Source: Candidatus Phycorickettsia trachydisci (GTDB lineage Bacteria; Pseudomonadota; Alphaproteobacteria; Rickettsiales; Rickettsiaceae). Taken from it: a stretch of 64,000 bases of DNA. The notes beneath the pieces were generated by a model. The model was not told the DNA's origin, ran no database searches, and saw nothing but the letters and a program-made list of their open reading frames with translations. The stretch spans positions 1,178,001 through 1,242,000 of the forward strand of contig NZ_CP027845.1 of the NCBI RefSeq assembly GCF_003015145.1, read 5' to 3'. A program made the position numbers and the translations under genes. Shown here piece by piece: positions 19,334 to 28,148 of the stretch; position 1 is the stretch's first letter, and every line of letters begins with the position of its first letter.

Positions 19334-20092
19334 ATGAAAGCTACCTCTTGGACTCACCCTAAAAATTTTGCAGATAAAAAACCCAACTCAACTAGATCAG
19401 GATTTAAAAAACAACCACAATCTATATATTTTAATAGAACAGATAATTGGCATAACGTCAAATATGACGTACGTTATCTGGATAGTCTAGCTAGTATAAT
19501 CAATATTCAAAGTCCATGCGCCGCGGTAGCATATCTTCCTTCCCAAAACATTTATCTATTATCTTATAATGAAAATGCAGAGGAAGAAAACAAGGAAACA
19601 GTTAAATACTTAAGAAGTTTAATAATTGAAGCTAAAAATGATGAAGGAAAAAAGAAATTACTTTTAGGACTACATGTGGGTCTTAATCCTGACTTTTATC
19701 AAATTTCGAAATATTTACTTAGTGCAGCTTTTACAAATTCTTTGGGGAGTGAGCTTACAGGGAAAGTTAAAGGCTTGACACCATTATTAAACTTAGCAAA
19801 GAGAGGATATGGCACACAAATCTTAATAAATATACATGATAAATATGAAGAATTATTAAAGGAAATTAAACAAAATCCTTCAGGTATAAATGAAGCACAA
19901 TTAGAGCTTATAATAAGACCCAAGCAGGATGTAGAAAAATTAATCTCTCACTTACAAGATAACCAGATAATAAAATTTAAGATTCTACCTAATCCTCTAT
20001 GTTATCATGCTGAAATCAATATAGCACTTTCTCCAGAATTTCAACGAGAATTAAACAAAAATGAATCCGGCGCAAAAAACATAAAAGGGTAA
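19334..20092 (+). CDS. OTT_1508-like deaminase, N-terminal part with the HAE motif (gene split by a stop)
   Basis: A 252-residue product containing the first zinc and catalytic motif of the cytidine-deaminase fold, His225-Ala-Glu227 (CYHAEINIAL). It ends at TAA 20090-20092, but the same frame stays open into the 20186-20680 ORF, which carries the matching Cys-x-x-Cys motif. The two ORFs are one gene cut by a single nonsense codon; the uncut product would have about 448 residues. OTT_1508-like deaminases are known from Orientia and from fungi and are thought to act on nucleic acids or nucleotides. Alone, this half lacks zinc ligands and should be inactive. Confidence 0.75.
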   Translation: MKATSWTHPKNFADKKPNSTRSGFKKQPQSIYFNRTDNWHNVKYDVRYLDSLASIINIQSPCAAVAYLPSQNIYLLSYNENAEEENKETVKYLRSLIIEAKNDEGKKKLLLGLHVGLNPDFYQISKYLLSAAFTNSLGSELTGKVKGLTPLLNLAKRGYGTQILINIHDKYEELLKEIKQNPSGINEAQLELIIRPKQDVEKLISHLQDNQIIKFKILPNPLCYHAEINIALSPEFQRELNKNESGAKNIKG

Positions 20093-20185
20093 CCAGAAGA
20101 AAAATCTAAGATATCATATATAGATCTAAAAGTACTTAATCAAGATAAAATACAAGTATTTATTAGAGATATAATCAAAGACATA

Positions 20186-20680
20186 ATGAAGCAAGAATAC
20201 TTACCAGTATTTGAGGAACAAATAGCAAAAACTATCCAAGATAAAATAAGTGTAGTAGAAAAAAATCTCGAATTTTTTCCTTATATTGGTATTTCTAGGC
20301 TATCTTGCGCTGTATGCCATGATTTCTTAACAGTCCCTCACAGAGGAACTTATGGAATATTATTCCCAGCAAGTAGAGAACATGGACAAAAATCATTATG
20401 CGATATATTCAAAAGTACTCACACACCTCTTCGTATAACAAAAGATTTTTGTTATCAACATAAAAAACTTTCTCACGATCTTGATATAGAAAATTCTATA
20501 TTAAGCTTAAAACATGATCTTCGCTTAATACCAATACCAGAATATACAACATCACAACAACATGATCTAAATTTAGAATCTAAAGACTTACCTAATTCAA
20601 GCGAAACAGCGACAGAAATACAGATATCAACTTCAGATCCGAATATAAACACATTAGGAGAACACACTGACGGGATGTGA
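20186..20680 (+). pseudogene. OTT_1508-like deaminase, C-terminal part with the CxxC motif
   Basis: In frame with the 19334 ORF across the TAA at 20090. It holds the second zinc motif (YIGISRLSCAVCHDFL, Cys41-x-x-Cys44 of this piece) and the downstream family signature with H-x-GTYG-x-LFP. The paralogue at 42181 has the same sequence order (YIGITKLTCGPCDM, then THGGTY), which supports reading both pieces as one gene. The tail is acidic and Ser/Thr-rich. The ATG at 20186 is probably only an internal methionine. Confidence 0.7.
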
Positions 20681-20750
20681 TTATAGATCTTTCTTACCTT
20701 AAACACGTTCAGTAGTAGTGATCTTTCCCCTTACACTTAACAACTATTTA

Positions 20751-20950
20751 TTAACCTCTTGTAACTCTAATATCTCCCTGATCTGCCCAAGATAAAATTT
20801 TCTGATCACGCGTAATCAAGGTGGCTCCATAAACTTTTGTAGTGGCTACGATAATTCTATCTACTGGATCTCCATAAAATACATCTGTCAACAAAACATT
20901 TTCAGCCGCTACTTCTGGCGATATATCTTTGATAACCAAACCTGGTACAC
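20751..20950 (-). pseudogene. Truncated VapC (PIN-domain) toxin copy
   Basis: The C-terminal half of a VapC close to the one at 3041-3460: PGLVIKDISPEVAAENVLLT, then GDPVDRIIVATTKVYGATLI. The N-terminal half, with the first catalytic Asp, is missing. Homology stops at 20950-20951, exactly where the inverted repeat of the 13-kb transposon begins, so the gene was cut by that insertion. The first dozen residues of the visible ORF are transposon sequence. Confidence 0.8.
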
Positions 20951-20951
20951 T

Positions 20952-20994
20952 GGGTTCAGGGGTGCAAAGGTACGTAACGCGCAATAGGGTATCT
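20952..20994 (+). repeat. Left terminal inverted repeat of the 13-kb transposon, outer part
   Basis: These 43 bp are identical to the outer part of the right repeat at 34152-34194 (reverse complement). The inner 25 bp continue at 22001-22025 on the other side of the IS110 insertion. The last six bases, GTATCT, are also found at 21995-22000 and so mark the insertion core. Confidence 0.8.
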
Positions 20995-21028
20995 TGTATG
21001 TTAAAAGTAGCTTTAGTAAATAAAGCGC

Positions 21029-21198
21029 ACTTAAGGTAAAACTTAAGTAAGAAGGCTAGTAAGTTGAAGGGTTTCTTAGGGCATAGATCCTGCCTTTTAG
21101 ATTAAGCACTAGCCTTCTAAATACTCTACCAAAGATCGGACGGTAGCTGAGGACATGGATTCTTCCATGATCCTGAATTGACAAGGTTGATCCAAGAG
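21029..21198 (+). ncRNA. Candidate bridge RNA of the IS110 element
   Basis: The 5' non-coding part folds into three units. A 7-bp hairpin lies at 21029-21048 (ACTTAAG/CTTAAGT). A 9-bp stem (21051-21059 with 21109-21117, GAAGGCTAG/CTAGCCTTC) encloses a 49-nt loop. A third unit (CTCT 21124 with AGAG 21195; GATC 21134 with GATC 21189) contains a hairpin at 21150-21174. The middle loop has AGGGTTTCT (21068-21076; target AGGGTATCT) and CTTTTAG (21094-21100), which pairs with target CTGAAAG using one G-U. The third has ACGGTAGCT (21140-21148; element end ACGGTATCT) and ACAAG (21181-21185; pairs with element start CTTGT). This is the geometry of known IS110 bridge RNAs. Confidence 0.6.
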
Positions 21199-21232
21199 TA
21201 TCTACTTTAACCTTTATCATAGGTGCAAGATT

Positions 21233-21990
21233 ATGTATAGCTCAGTTTTAGGCATAGATGTCTCTAAAGCTACATTTGATGTGGCTTTGTTAATTAACGA
21301 TAAAATAAAACCTAAGAAATTTAATAATAATCCAAGAGGGTTTCTTGAATTGACAAGGTGGCTACAGAATAAAGAAGTAAGCTCTCTGCATGCTTGTATG
21401 GAAGCTACAGGTGGTTATGAAAATAAATTAGCTGAGTACCTTTATGATAACAAAATAAAGGTTAGTGTAGTTAATCCCGCTAGGGTTAAAGGCTTTGCTT
21501 TAAGCAGGTTATCTAGAGTCAAAACTGATCAAGCAGATTGTGAATTAATAGCTTATTTTTGTCAGGCAAGGATGCACTACTTGCTTCTATTCCAGGTATT
21601 GGAGAGAAAACCAGAGCAAAAGTAATAGCCTTTCTCAATATCGATAATTTTACTTCGGCTAAACAGATTGCAGCCTATGTTGGTCTTAATCCCAAACATA
21701 AACAATCTGGGTCTTCTGTGCGTGGTATAAGTAGGATATCCAAAACAGGAGATTCAGATTTACGTAAGGCTTTTTATATGCCAGCAATAGCCTCAATGAG
21801 GTTTAATCCTATTATCAAAGAATTTGCTGATCGTTTAAGTGATGCTGGTAAACATAAAATGGTGATATTAATAGCTGCTATGCGTAAGTTAGTACATATC
21901 ATCTATGGTGTTTTAAAAAGCAAAACTTGTTTTAACCCCGATGTTACTAAATTAAATGATAAAATAATTGAAAAAGCTATTGCTATTTAA
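21233..21990 (+). pseudogene. IS110-family transposase with internal deletion and frameshift
   Basis: The N-terminal DEDD (RuvC-like) half is read from 21233 (GIDVSKATFDV, EATGGYE, KTDQADCE). The C-terminal Tnp_IS116/transposase_20 half, with its SGSSVRGISRISKTG serine motif, is read in another frame up to 21990. They join near 21560-21600, where IAYFCQ is followed almost directly by ASIPGIGEKTRA. Family members have roughly 80-100 residues of helical linker there, so this copy has lost the linker and the frame and should be inactive. Confidence 0.85.
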
Positions 21991-22000
21991 CACGGTATCT

Positions 22001-22025
22001 GAAAGTTAACGTAATTGATATATTT
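22001..22025 (+). repeat. Left terminal repeat of the 13-kb transposon, inner part
   Basis: Continuation of the interrupted terminal repeat (GAAAGTTAACGTAATTGATA onward), matching the right repeat with one mismatch (C at 22010, T in the other). Together with 20952-20994 it makes a 68-bp repeat. Confidence 0.75.
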
Positions 22026-22107
22026 GGACTAAGATTTTGCCCCATAGCTATGAAAGTCTGATTGGGAACAAAAAGTTTACTTCTATTGCCAGAATTATCT
22101 CTAAGAA

Positions 22108-25100
22108 TCATGAAGTAGCTTTGGTAGGCAAAATTCCACACGAGTCCCTCATCTTTTCTTCTGAAAAATCATACTCACCAAGCATATTAATATGTGCCCA
22201 TGACATTGGGGAGTGACTTTTAATAGCTTCTACTATTCTGGTCTGTAGCGTAACATCAGATTTTTCAATTTGTTTTTCTAAATACATGTAATTCCAGCAT
22301 ATGATGGAGTTTTTGATTAAACGATTACAACCTTCGGCAATTTCTTGTTCTTCTTTAGTACCAAAAACAAATTCTTTTGGATTACCTACTGCTACAGCTC
22401 GTGAAAAGCGGTTTGATAACTCTACTTTATGTAGCTGCTTTTCAATCATCTGCCTTAACTCAACTTCATCAATATATTTCGTGATAAAAAGGGATTTAAT
22501 GATTCGTCCAAAAGCTTTAAGTGCAGCATATAACTTGTGTTGTTTGGAGTATGAATTTAATCTTCTAAAAATTTCAGAAGCTGTATTTTCCTTGAGTTTA
22601 ATAGTAGCAACAAGCCTCAATATATCATCCCAATGTTCTTTGATAAGTTCAACGTTAATAGTTTTTGTAGGCTTAATCATCCAATTTGCTCGATCTTTGT
22701 AAGGGGTAGATTTGAAAATATATAAAGTCTGCTTCTTAAGATTTTTTATGCGAGGGGCAAAAGAAAACCCTAACAAATGACTAATTGCAAAGATTACTTC
22801 GCTATAGCCATGAGTGTCGGTGGAATGAATATCTGACTTTATTACATCGTTACGCATCAATCCATCAATTACATACGCACTTTCTCTTTCAGCTGCACTA
22901 AAGACCAAAGAATGCCATAACAAATTGCGTTCATCAATAAAGGTATAGGCACTAACACCTTGTCCTTTACCAAAATATTTGAAAGAACGATTTGCATTTA
23001 GGGAATCAGTAGTCACTTCAAACTTTTGTCCATCACTAGCAGTATGCAGTCTATCAGGTGAAGAGCGATATACGTTTGGTAAATCCATTTTATCCATGTA
23101 ACTCACTACAGCATCGTTAGCTGCCTGCACGTTATCTAGAGAGAAGTGCCAATTTACTGCAGTTTCTAGCTCTTGCCTACCAATCTTGTTTGCTATACGC
23201 GACATTTTCCCTATCCCAATAGCACAACCAAGACCTATTAGCCCAGCAAACAAAGAGTTAATAGGTTTGGTTCTATTATACCTCTGTTGCCAGTGTTGCA
23301 GTTCATTAGTAAAATTAGTCTGCCAGTTTACTGTAGCTAGTATTTCAGTTAGAGGTATAAAGTGGCTGGTAGGAAAAAGTGTTGCTATGGTATCAGAATC
23401 TTCTTCTTGTTTTGGTGTACTAACTGAATACTCTCCGTTTTTAGTAAATTTAATATAATGATTCTCTCCTGAGGCTACCTTTTTATTGATGTATACAAAT
23501 TGCTCTGTTAACTTTTTATCAAGGCCTTGTAACAGATGGTCTGGGTTAGTGAAATTAGTTAAGTTGGCTCTTTTTAGCAACTGATCTTTTTCAGAAACCC
23601 ACTTTTCTTTGCTTATTAAATAACTATCCAGAGAGCGATACTTATATGAGTGCTTGAGGTTAAGACAACCAGACTTAATTGCTCCAGCTACGTGTTGGAA
23701 TAAAAAGACTTTATAAAGAGAAACGCGAAATTTATTATCTCGTATCAAAGCTGCTCGTTCTTCTGTACTTAAAAAGTTCAATGGAGCTGAAGGAGTAATA
23801 TTACCATCTTTGTTTATAAAATCTTGTATAGCATCCATAAGCTCATTTGCAGTTCCATTATTTTGGAAGTTGAGTAGTTTGAGGATACCACTAACCCTAT
23901 TTTGCAAAGGTATTGATGCCTTTTCTAAAATGCCATAATATAGTTCCTTTTGAGCATCAGTATTATCTAAATCGTCTGTAATATCCTTAAATTTCTTAGA
24001 GGTATCTGCAATATCCTTTTCTAAGACTATTTCTTCGATACGTTCTAACTTATGGATTTTTGATAAATTATGGTCCTTGATTACAGTACTGATAGCCTCA
24101 AATTTTACAAGAATGTCTAGCTTTAACTGATCAAGCTTATCAATAACAGTCTCATTAGGTAGGTTGCGATTTTCATAATACCAATCTCTTTGCTTCTTAT
24201 TAGCAGCATTTTGAGTGCTCTTCACTGAGCTTAAAAATACATCAACTAAATTATCTTGCAGATTATAATATTGGTTAGCAATAAAAGCTATTAAATGAAG
24301 ATCTACGTCTGTCTGATCTTTTCTAAGTAAGTGATTTGTTTTGGTTTTAATGACACTTGATGAAAAATACCTAATATCCTCAGCTGTTAATTGCAATTTT
24401 CGCAAAAGAGGCTCAATATGTCCATATAGCTCTTTAAGCAAAACCATATCATCTAGTTTATCCTTAATTTTTAGCGGTGTTTTGCCTTGAGAAGGCTTTT
24501 TTAACAAAGTGAGTTTGTACTTATTAGACTCTGATTCTTGTTCGAATAAGCACTTCAGCATATTGCTACATTCTGGGGTTATATGATCTTTAATTATAGC
24601 ATTTAACTTTGACTTATAGCTATTGATATTAGATAAAATTAGATTTTGAATCGTATAATAAGCAGGCAAAATAACCTTATCAGCTATTATTAAGTCGATA
24701 CATCGCCAAAAAATTAGCTTGGGTTTTAGATATTGCTTAACCATATCAAATACCTCTATATCTAGCTTCTTTTGGTACGAATTATTAAATCTTTGGAAGC
24801 CAAATAATTTGATTATTTTTAACTGATGCCCTTGCTGAGTACGTTTAACATAACTTTCTGGACAAAATGCTTTTTCGTTATAACCTAAAGATTTTACAAC
24901 ATAAAGAATATCAAGGTTATTAAAATATCTTGGATCATAAAATCTTTTAGAAAACTTAAAATATCCCCAACTAAGCAAAAAACCTATTTGATTGGAAGGG
25001 GTTCGTAACTCTTTAGCAAATTCCAGTACTTGCTTTGGAAAACTAAAACAAACTTTACGTTCTAATGAACTTAGTTCGGGTGGAGTTTGAAAAGCTAACA

Positions 25101-25134
25101 AGCTATTTTTATCCAAAATATTCATTCTTGGCAT
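22108..25134 (-). CDS. tnpA: Tn3-family transposase
   Basis: A 1008-residue transposase, normal length for the family. The N-terminal DUF4158-type domain starts at MPRMNILDKNSLLAF. The C-terminal DDE domain shows HTASDGQKFEV (first Asp), HSTDTHGYSEVIFAIS (second Asp) and the Glu in RLVATIKLKENTASEIFRRL. It performs replicative transposition and cointegrate formation. It faces away from tnpR, with about 150 bp between, as in Tn3. The copy is uninterrupted and may be active. A 5' fragment of a near-identical gene is at 43801-44177. Confidence 0.93.
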   Translation of the reverse strand: MPRMNILDKNSLLAFQTPPELSSLERKVCFSFPKQVLEFAKELRTPSNQIGFLLSWGYFKFSKRFYDPRYFNNLDILYVVKSLGYNEKAFCPESYVKRTQQGHQLKIIKLFGFQRFNNSYQKKLDIEVFDMVKQYLKPKLIFWRCIDLIIADKVILPAYYTIQNLILSNINSYKSKLNAIIKDHITPECSNMLKCLFEQESESNKYKLTLLKKPSQGKTPLKIKDKLDDMVLLKELYGHIEPLLRKLQLTAEDIRYFSSSVIKTKTNHLLRKDQTDVDLHLIAFIANQYYNLQDNLVDVFLSSVKSTQNAANKKQRDWYYENRNLPNETVIDKLDQLKLDILVKFEAISTVIKDHNLSKIHKLERIEEIVLEKDIADTSKKFKDITDDLDNTDAQKELYYGILEKASIPLQNRVSGILKLLNFQNNGTANELMDAIQDFINKDGNITPSAPLNFLSTEERAALIRDNKFRVSLYKVFLFQHVAGAIKSGCLNLKHSYKYRSLDSYLISKEKWVSEKDQLLKRANLTNFTNPDHLLQGLDKKLTEQFVYINKKVASGENHYIKFTKNGEYSVSTPKQEEDSDTIATLFPTSHFIPLTEILATVNWQTNFTNELQHWQQRYNRTKPINSLFAGLIGLGCAIGIGKMSRIANKIGRQELETAVNWHFSLDNVQAANDAVVSYMDKMDLPNVYRSSPDRLHTASDGQKFEVTTDSLNANRSFKYFGKGQGVSAYTFIDERNLLWHSLVFSAAERESAYVIDGLMRNDVIKSDIHSTDTHGYSEVIFAISHLLGFSFAPRIKNLKKQTLYIFKSTPYKDRANWMIKPTKTINVELIKEHWDDILRLVATIKLKENTASEIFRRLNSYSKQHKLYAALKAFGRIIKSLFITKYIDEVELRQMIEKQLHKVELSNRFSRAVAVGNPKEFVFGTKEEQEIAEGCNRLIKNSIICWNYMYLEKQIEKSDVTLQTRIVEAIKSHSPMSWAHINMLGEYDFSEEKMRDSCGILPTKATS

Positions 25135-25282
25135 AATATGACCTAAATTAGTATTGTTTTCTAAATATTACTATGGTATAGTATACATAGTTTTTAATAT
25201 ATTTAAAAATACGCGTTTAAGGACATAATAGATTATAATTCTTGTTGCTTCACAAACGATCGTTTAAGATACAAAATTTATT
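25135..25282. promoter_or_regulatory. Putative res site and divergent promoters between tnpA and tnpR
   Basis: In Tn3-type elements the resolution site lies between divergent tnpA and tnpR. This 148-bp AT-rich stretch contains the palindrome AAACGATCGTTT at 25254-25265, shared with other resolvase upstream regions in the window. In the broken copy at 44178-44208 this entire region is deleted. Assignment as res is by position. Confidence 0.5.
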
Positions 25283-25894
25283 ATGAAAATTGGCTATATC
25301 AGAGTTTCTAAAGTTGATGGCTCTCAAAACTTTGATCTTCAAAAAGATGCATTAATAAATTCTGGAGTATCAGAAGAAAACATTTATGAAGATCAAGCAT
25401 CTGGAGCTAAAGATAATCGTCCAGGTCTTATAGCTTGCCTCAAAGCCTTAAGAAAGGGAGATACTCTAGTAGTATGGAAATTGGACAGACTAGGCAGAGA
25501 TCTTAAGCATTTAGTCAATACAGTACAAGATCTTTCAGAACGTCAGGTTGGATTTAAAGTCCTAGCTGGACAAGGAGCTAATATCAACACCACAACCCCT
25601 AACGGTAGGTTAGTGTTCGGAATTTTTGCTGCATTAGCGGAATTTGAATCTGAGCTTATCAGAGAAAGAACAAAGGCAGGACTTGCTGCAGCACGGGCTA
25701 GAGGACGTAAAGGAGGTAGAAAATCTGCTTTATCGAAAGCTCAAATACGCCTAGCACAAGCAGCTATGGCATCTCGAGATACTAAAGTATCAGAACTATG
25801 CAAAGAAATAGGTGTTACTAGAGCTACTCTCTATCGCTACGTCTCTCCAAACGGTACAATCAGACCTCACGGCCAAAAACTCCTCAATTCTTAA
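25283..25894 (+). CDS. tnpR: Tn3 resolvase (serine recombinase)
   Basis: A 203-residue resolvase with intact catalytic N-terminus (GYIRVSKVDGSQ, Ser9), VVWKLDRLGRDLKHLV, and a C-terminal helix-turn-helix (KVSELCKEIGVTRATLYRYV). It resolves the cointegrates made by the divergent tnpA. Remnants almost identical in sequence are at 44209-44818 and 51122-51584, so copies of this transposon were once spread over the region. Confidence 0.93.
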   Translation: MKIGYIRVSKVDGSQNFDLQKDALINSGVSEENIYEDQASGAKDNRPGLIACLKALRKGDTLVVWKLDRLGRDLKHLVNTVQDLSERQVGFKVLAGQGANINTTTPNGRLVFGIFAALAEFESELIRERTKAGLAAARARGRKGGRKSALSKAQIRLAQAAMASRDTKVSELCKEIGVTRATLYRYVSPNGTIRPHGQKLLNS

Positions 25895-26134
25895 CAAACT
25901 ACCATAACACTTTTTAAGCTTAGATCTAGGCTTTAACGCTTTTCTAATATTTTGCTTATTTATTTGTTTGACTTAAGGTTCGTAAAGATATTATATTTTT
26001 AAGTATAAATATGAAAAATATTTATAAAGGATCAGTAAAAGCTATGTTGCATCCCAGAAAAGGAAGAAAAAACATCACAATATAAACCTTTGTAACGCAA
26101 GCTTACTTTAATTACATTTTTTAAATATAAAGTT

Positions 26135-27364
26135 ATGACAAATAAAACAACTATAGTACCTATTCCTGGTTGTGGGTGGGCAAGAATCACGATAGATAAC
26201 AAATCTGATATAGATCAAAATAATAATTTTAATACAATGTCTTTATACGAAGCTCGTATGCGTGAAGATATGAAAAGGATTAAAGCTCATGCAAAAGCCA
26301 CCGTAAATGGTTACGGAGAAGATAACTTAAAAGTAAAAGCATTACTTAATGGCGCCACTTTAGGAAGTATAAGATCAGTTAATGAATTACTACAACAAGG
26401 GATGAGTGTTAATTTTAAAAATAGTTGTGGTATTACTCCATTAATAGCTGCTGCTGAACGTGGTTATATAGAAATAGTTCAAGCTTTAATACAAGCAGGT
26501 GCAGATTTAAATGCAAGAGATAACACAGGTTCAACAGCACTGATTAGGGCTGCTTACAACGGCCATACTGGAATAATCAAAGCATTAATAGAAGCTGGAG
26601 CGGACTTGGATTTGAAAGATAATAATAAAAATACTGCTTTAATGTTAGCTGCTAAGTATGATTTTATGAAGATAGTCTATGGATTATGTAAAAATGGAGC
26701 AGATTTAAGATTTAGTCCAGATAAAACTATTTTAGACTGCCCTCAAGTTCTAAAAATTCCTGGTCTCATGGAAGAACTTGAAACGTTGATGATCAAACAA
26801 TTAAATCAAAAAATTGAAAAGGGGTACAAGGATTTGAGGTTCGAGAAGGCTGATGCAGAAGTTGCTCACAAACTTTATAACAAAACTCAATATAAAGATA
26901 ATAAAAAGCTACAGGAAACCATAAAACTTTTTGATGAAGCTTCAACTAAGTATATAGGCGATACATTATTAGGTGCTCAACTACCTATATATCCAACTGA
27001 ATATAAACTTTTTGAAGGAAAATTAAAACCGGCACAAAAAGAAGGCACAAAAATATTCAAAACGGTACCTGATGATTCTCCACAAAAACATGCTGTACGA
27101 GATGATTCAAAAATTTCCGGTTATTCTGGGGAAAAAACTGATATGTTAAGCCAAAAAGATATAGCAGACTTATTAGGAAAGTATTTAGAAATACGAGATA
27201 TAGGCAGATTAAGACAGGTGAGTAAAATTATCAAAACCAATACTATGGATCATGATACTGAAGTATCAGGCGATTCAATTAAAGATGAAGTATCAGGAAC
27301 CTGTACAGAACCTTCGATCCTTGGTCATCAAGATGAAAATGATACGACATCAATCTGTCAATAA
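26135..27364 (+). CDS. Ankyrin-repeat protein carried by the 13-kb transposon
   Basis: A 409-residue protein with about four ankyrin repeats at residues 69-200 (for example TPLIAAAERGYIEIVQALIQ, TALIRAAYNGHTGIIKALIE), then a helical region and a short motif like an F-box (ISQKDIADLLGKYLEIRDIGRLRQVSK, near residue 335-365). Ankyrin plus F-box is a known architecture for effectors that hijack host SCF ubiquitin ligases; here the F-box reading is tentative. It lies 3' of tnpR, in the passenger part of the transposon, and converges with the immunity-like genes. Confidence 0.8.
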   Translation: MTNKTTIVPIPGCGWARITIDNKSDIDQNNNFNTMSLYEARMREDMKRIKAHAKATVNGYGEDNLKVKALLNGATLGSIRSVNELLQQGMSVNFKNSCGITPLIAAAERGYIEIVQALIQAGADLNARDNTGSTALIRAAYNGHTGIIKALIEAGADLDLKDNNKNTALMLAAKYDFMKIVYGLCKNGADLRFSPDKTILDCPQVLKIPGLMEELETLMIKQLNQKIEKGYKDLRFEKADAEVAHKLYNKTQYKDNKKLQETIKLFDEASTKYIGDTLLGAQLPIYPTEYKLFEGKLKPAQKEGTKIFKTVPDDSPQKHAVRDDSKISGYSGEKTDMLSQKDIADLLGKYLEIRDIGRLRQVSKIIKTNTMDHDTEVSGDSIKDEVSGTCTEPSILGHQDENDTTSICQ

Positions 27365-27379
27365 CGGATGAAACTTGGA

Positions 27380-28135
27380 TTACACATTGGTAAATAGGCT
27401 TTTCCAAACCTCAATATCATGTGCAAAGAAGAGGTAAGGATGAGCTGGAATTACTTTAGCTAACTTGGGGTGCCATACTATCGTACCGCTTAGAGCGTCA
27501 ATTGCAATAAGGCATGGTTTATCAAGTTTTTTAGGAGGGTACTGAGAGGTATCCTTAGGCGCATCTGGTCCCAAAATAACATCACAACCATCTTGCCATG
27601 GTTTGTCCTTGAACCAATATTTTTGCATCATAGCACATCCATCGCTCCAACGTATCTCTGTATTATTTTCATCGATAGCTTTAATTACTTTTAGGACATT
27701 GATTGCATAAAAACCTTCTATAGAAAAAGGCTCTGTTTTTTTATTCCAATTTTTTAGCGTTACGGGTATGGACTCAAAATCATCAGGACAAATCTCAAGC
27801 ATTTTATCAATGACATCTTTTTGGAAGATGGGATCCTTTAATCCACCATCAAGATATTCAAATTTTTTGAGCTCATTTGCATCTACCTTTCTCTTAAAAC
27901 CAATTTCTATACGAATGTTATTGTCTATAGGTCTAAGATATTTTGAACTTATATTTAATATAGACCACATTAGATCCTTAGGTTCACCTTGAAAGCGTAA
28001 TGGATACGTGTCATCTATAGGCCAAATACTTAGAGGTCTTGTTCCATTAAATCTCTCTTGATATTTATCCCAACTCATGTCATATTGCTCCTTTAATTTT
28101 CTTGCTAAGGCCTTCTCTTCTTTTGTTAGATTCAT
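27380..28135 (-). CDS. Putative immunity protein, second of two tandem paralogues
   Basis: About 251 residues. I start it at the ATG at 28135 (MNLTKEEKALARKLKEQYDM), which aligns with the start of the upstream paralogue; the frame extends to 28183 only with a TTG start. It shares WDKYQERFNGT, PFSIEGFYAINVLKVIKAID and KKLDKPCLIAIDALSGTIVW with its neighbour. I do not recognise the family. Tandem cytosolic paralogues right after a nuclease-toxin gene are the usual arrangement of immunity genes, which is the basis of the call. Confidence 0.6.
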   Translation of the reverse strand: MNLTKEEKALARKLKEQYDMSWDKYQERFNGTRPLSIWPIDDTYPLRFQGEPKDLMWSILNISSKYLRPIDNNIRIEIGFKRKVDANELKKFEYLDGGLKDPIFQKDVIDKMLEICPDDFESIPVTLKNWNKKTEPFSIEGFYAINVLKVIKAIDENNTEIRWSDGCAMMQKYWFKDKPWQDGCDVILGPDAPKDTSQYPPKKLDKPCLIAIDALSGTIVWHPKLAKVIPAHPYLFFAHDIEVWKSLFTNV

Positions 28136-28148
28136 TTCTTTATCTTTT

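Larger units (their letters stand above)
20995..22000 (+). mobile_element. IS110-group insertion sequence inside the Tn3 terminal repeat
   Basis: The limits come from comparing the interrupted left repeat with the uninterrupted right repeat at 34127-34194: the sequence AGGGTATCT/GAAAG is split and GTATCT appears on both sides. The element is about 1006 bp with no terminal inverted repeats, a 238-bp 5' non-coding part and almost no 3' non-coding part, as expected for the IS110 rather than the IS1111 group. Some IS110-family elements are known to target Tn3-family terminal repeats. Its transposase is broken. Confidence 0.8.
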
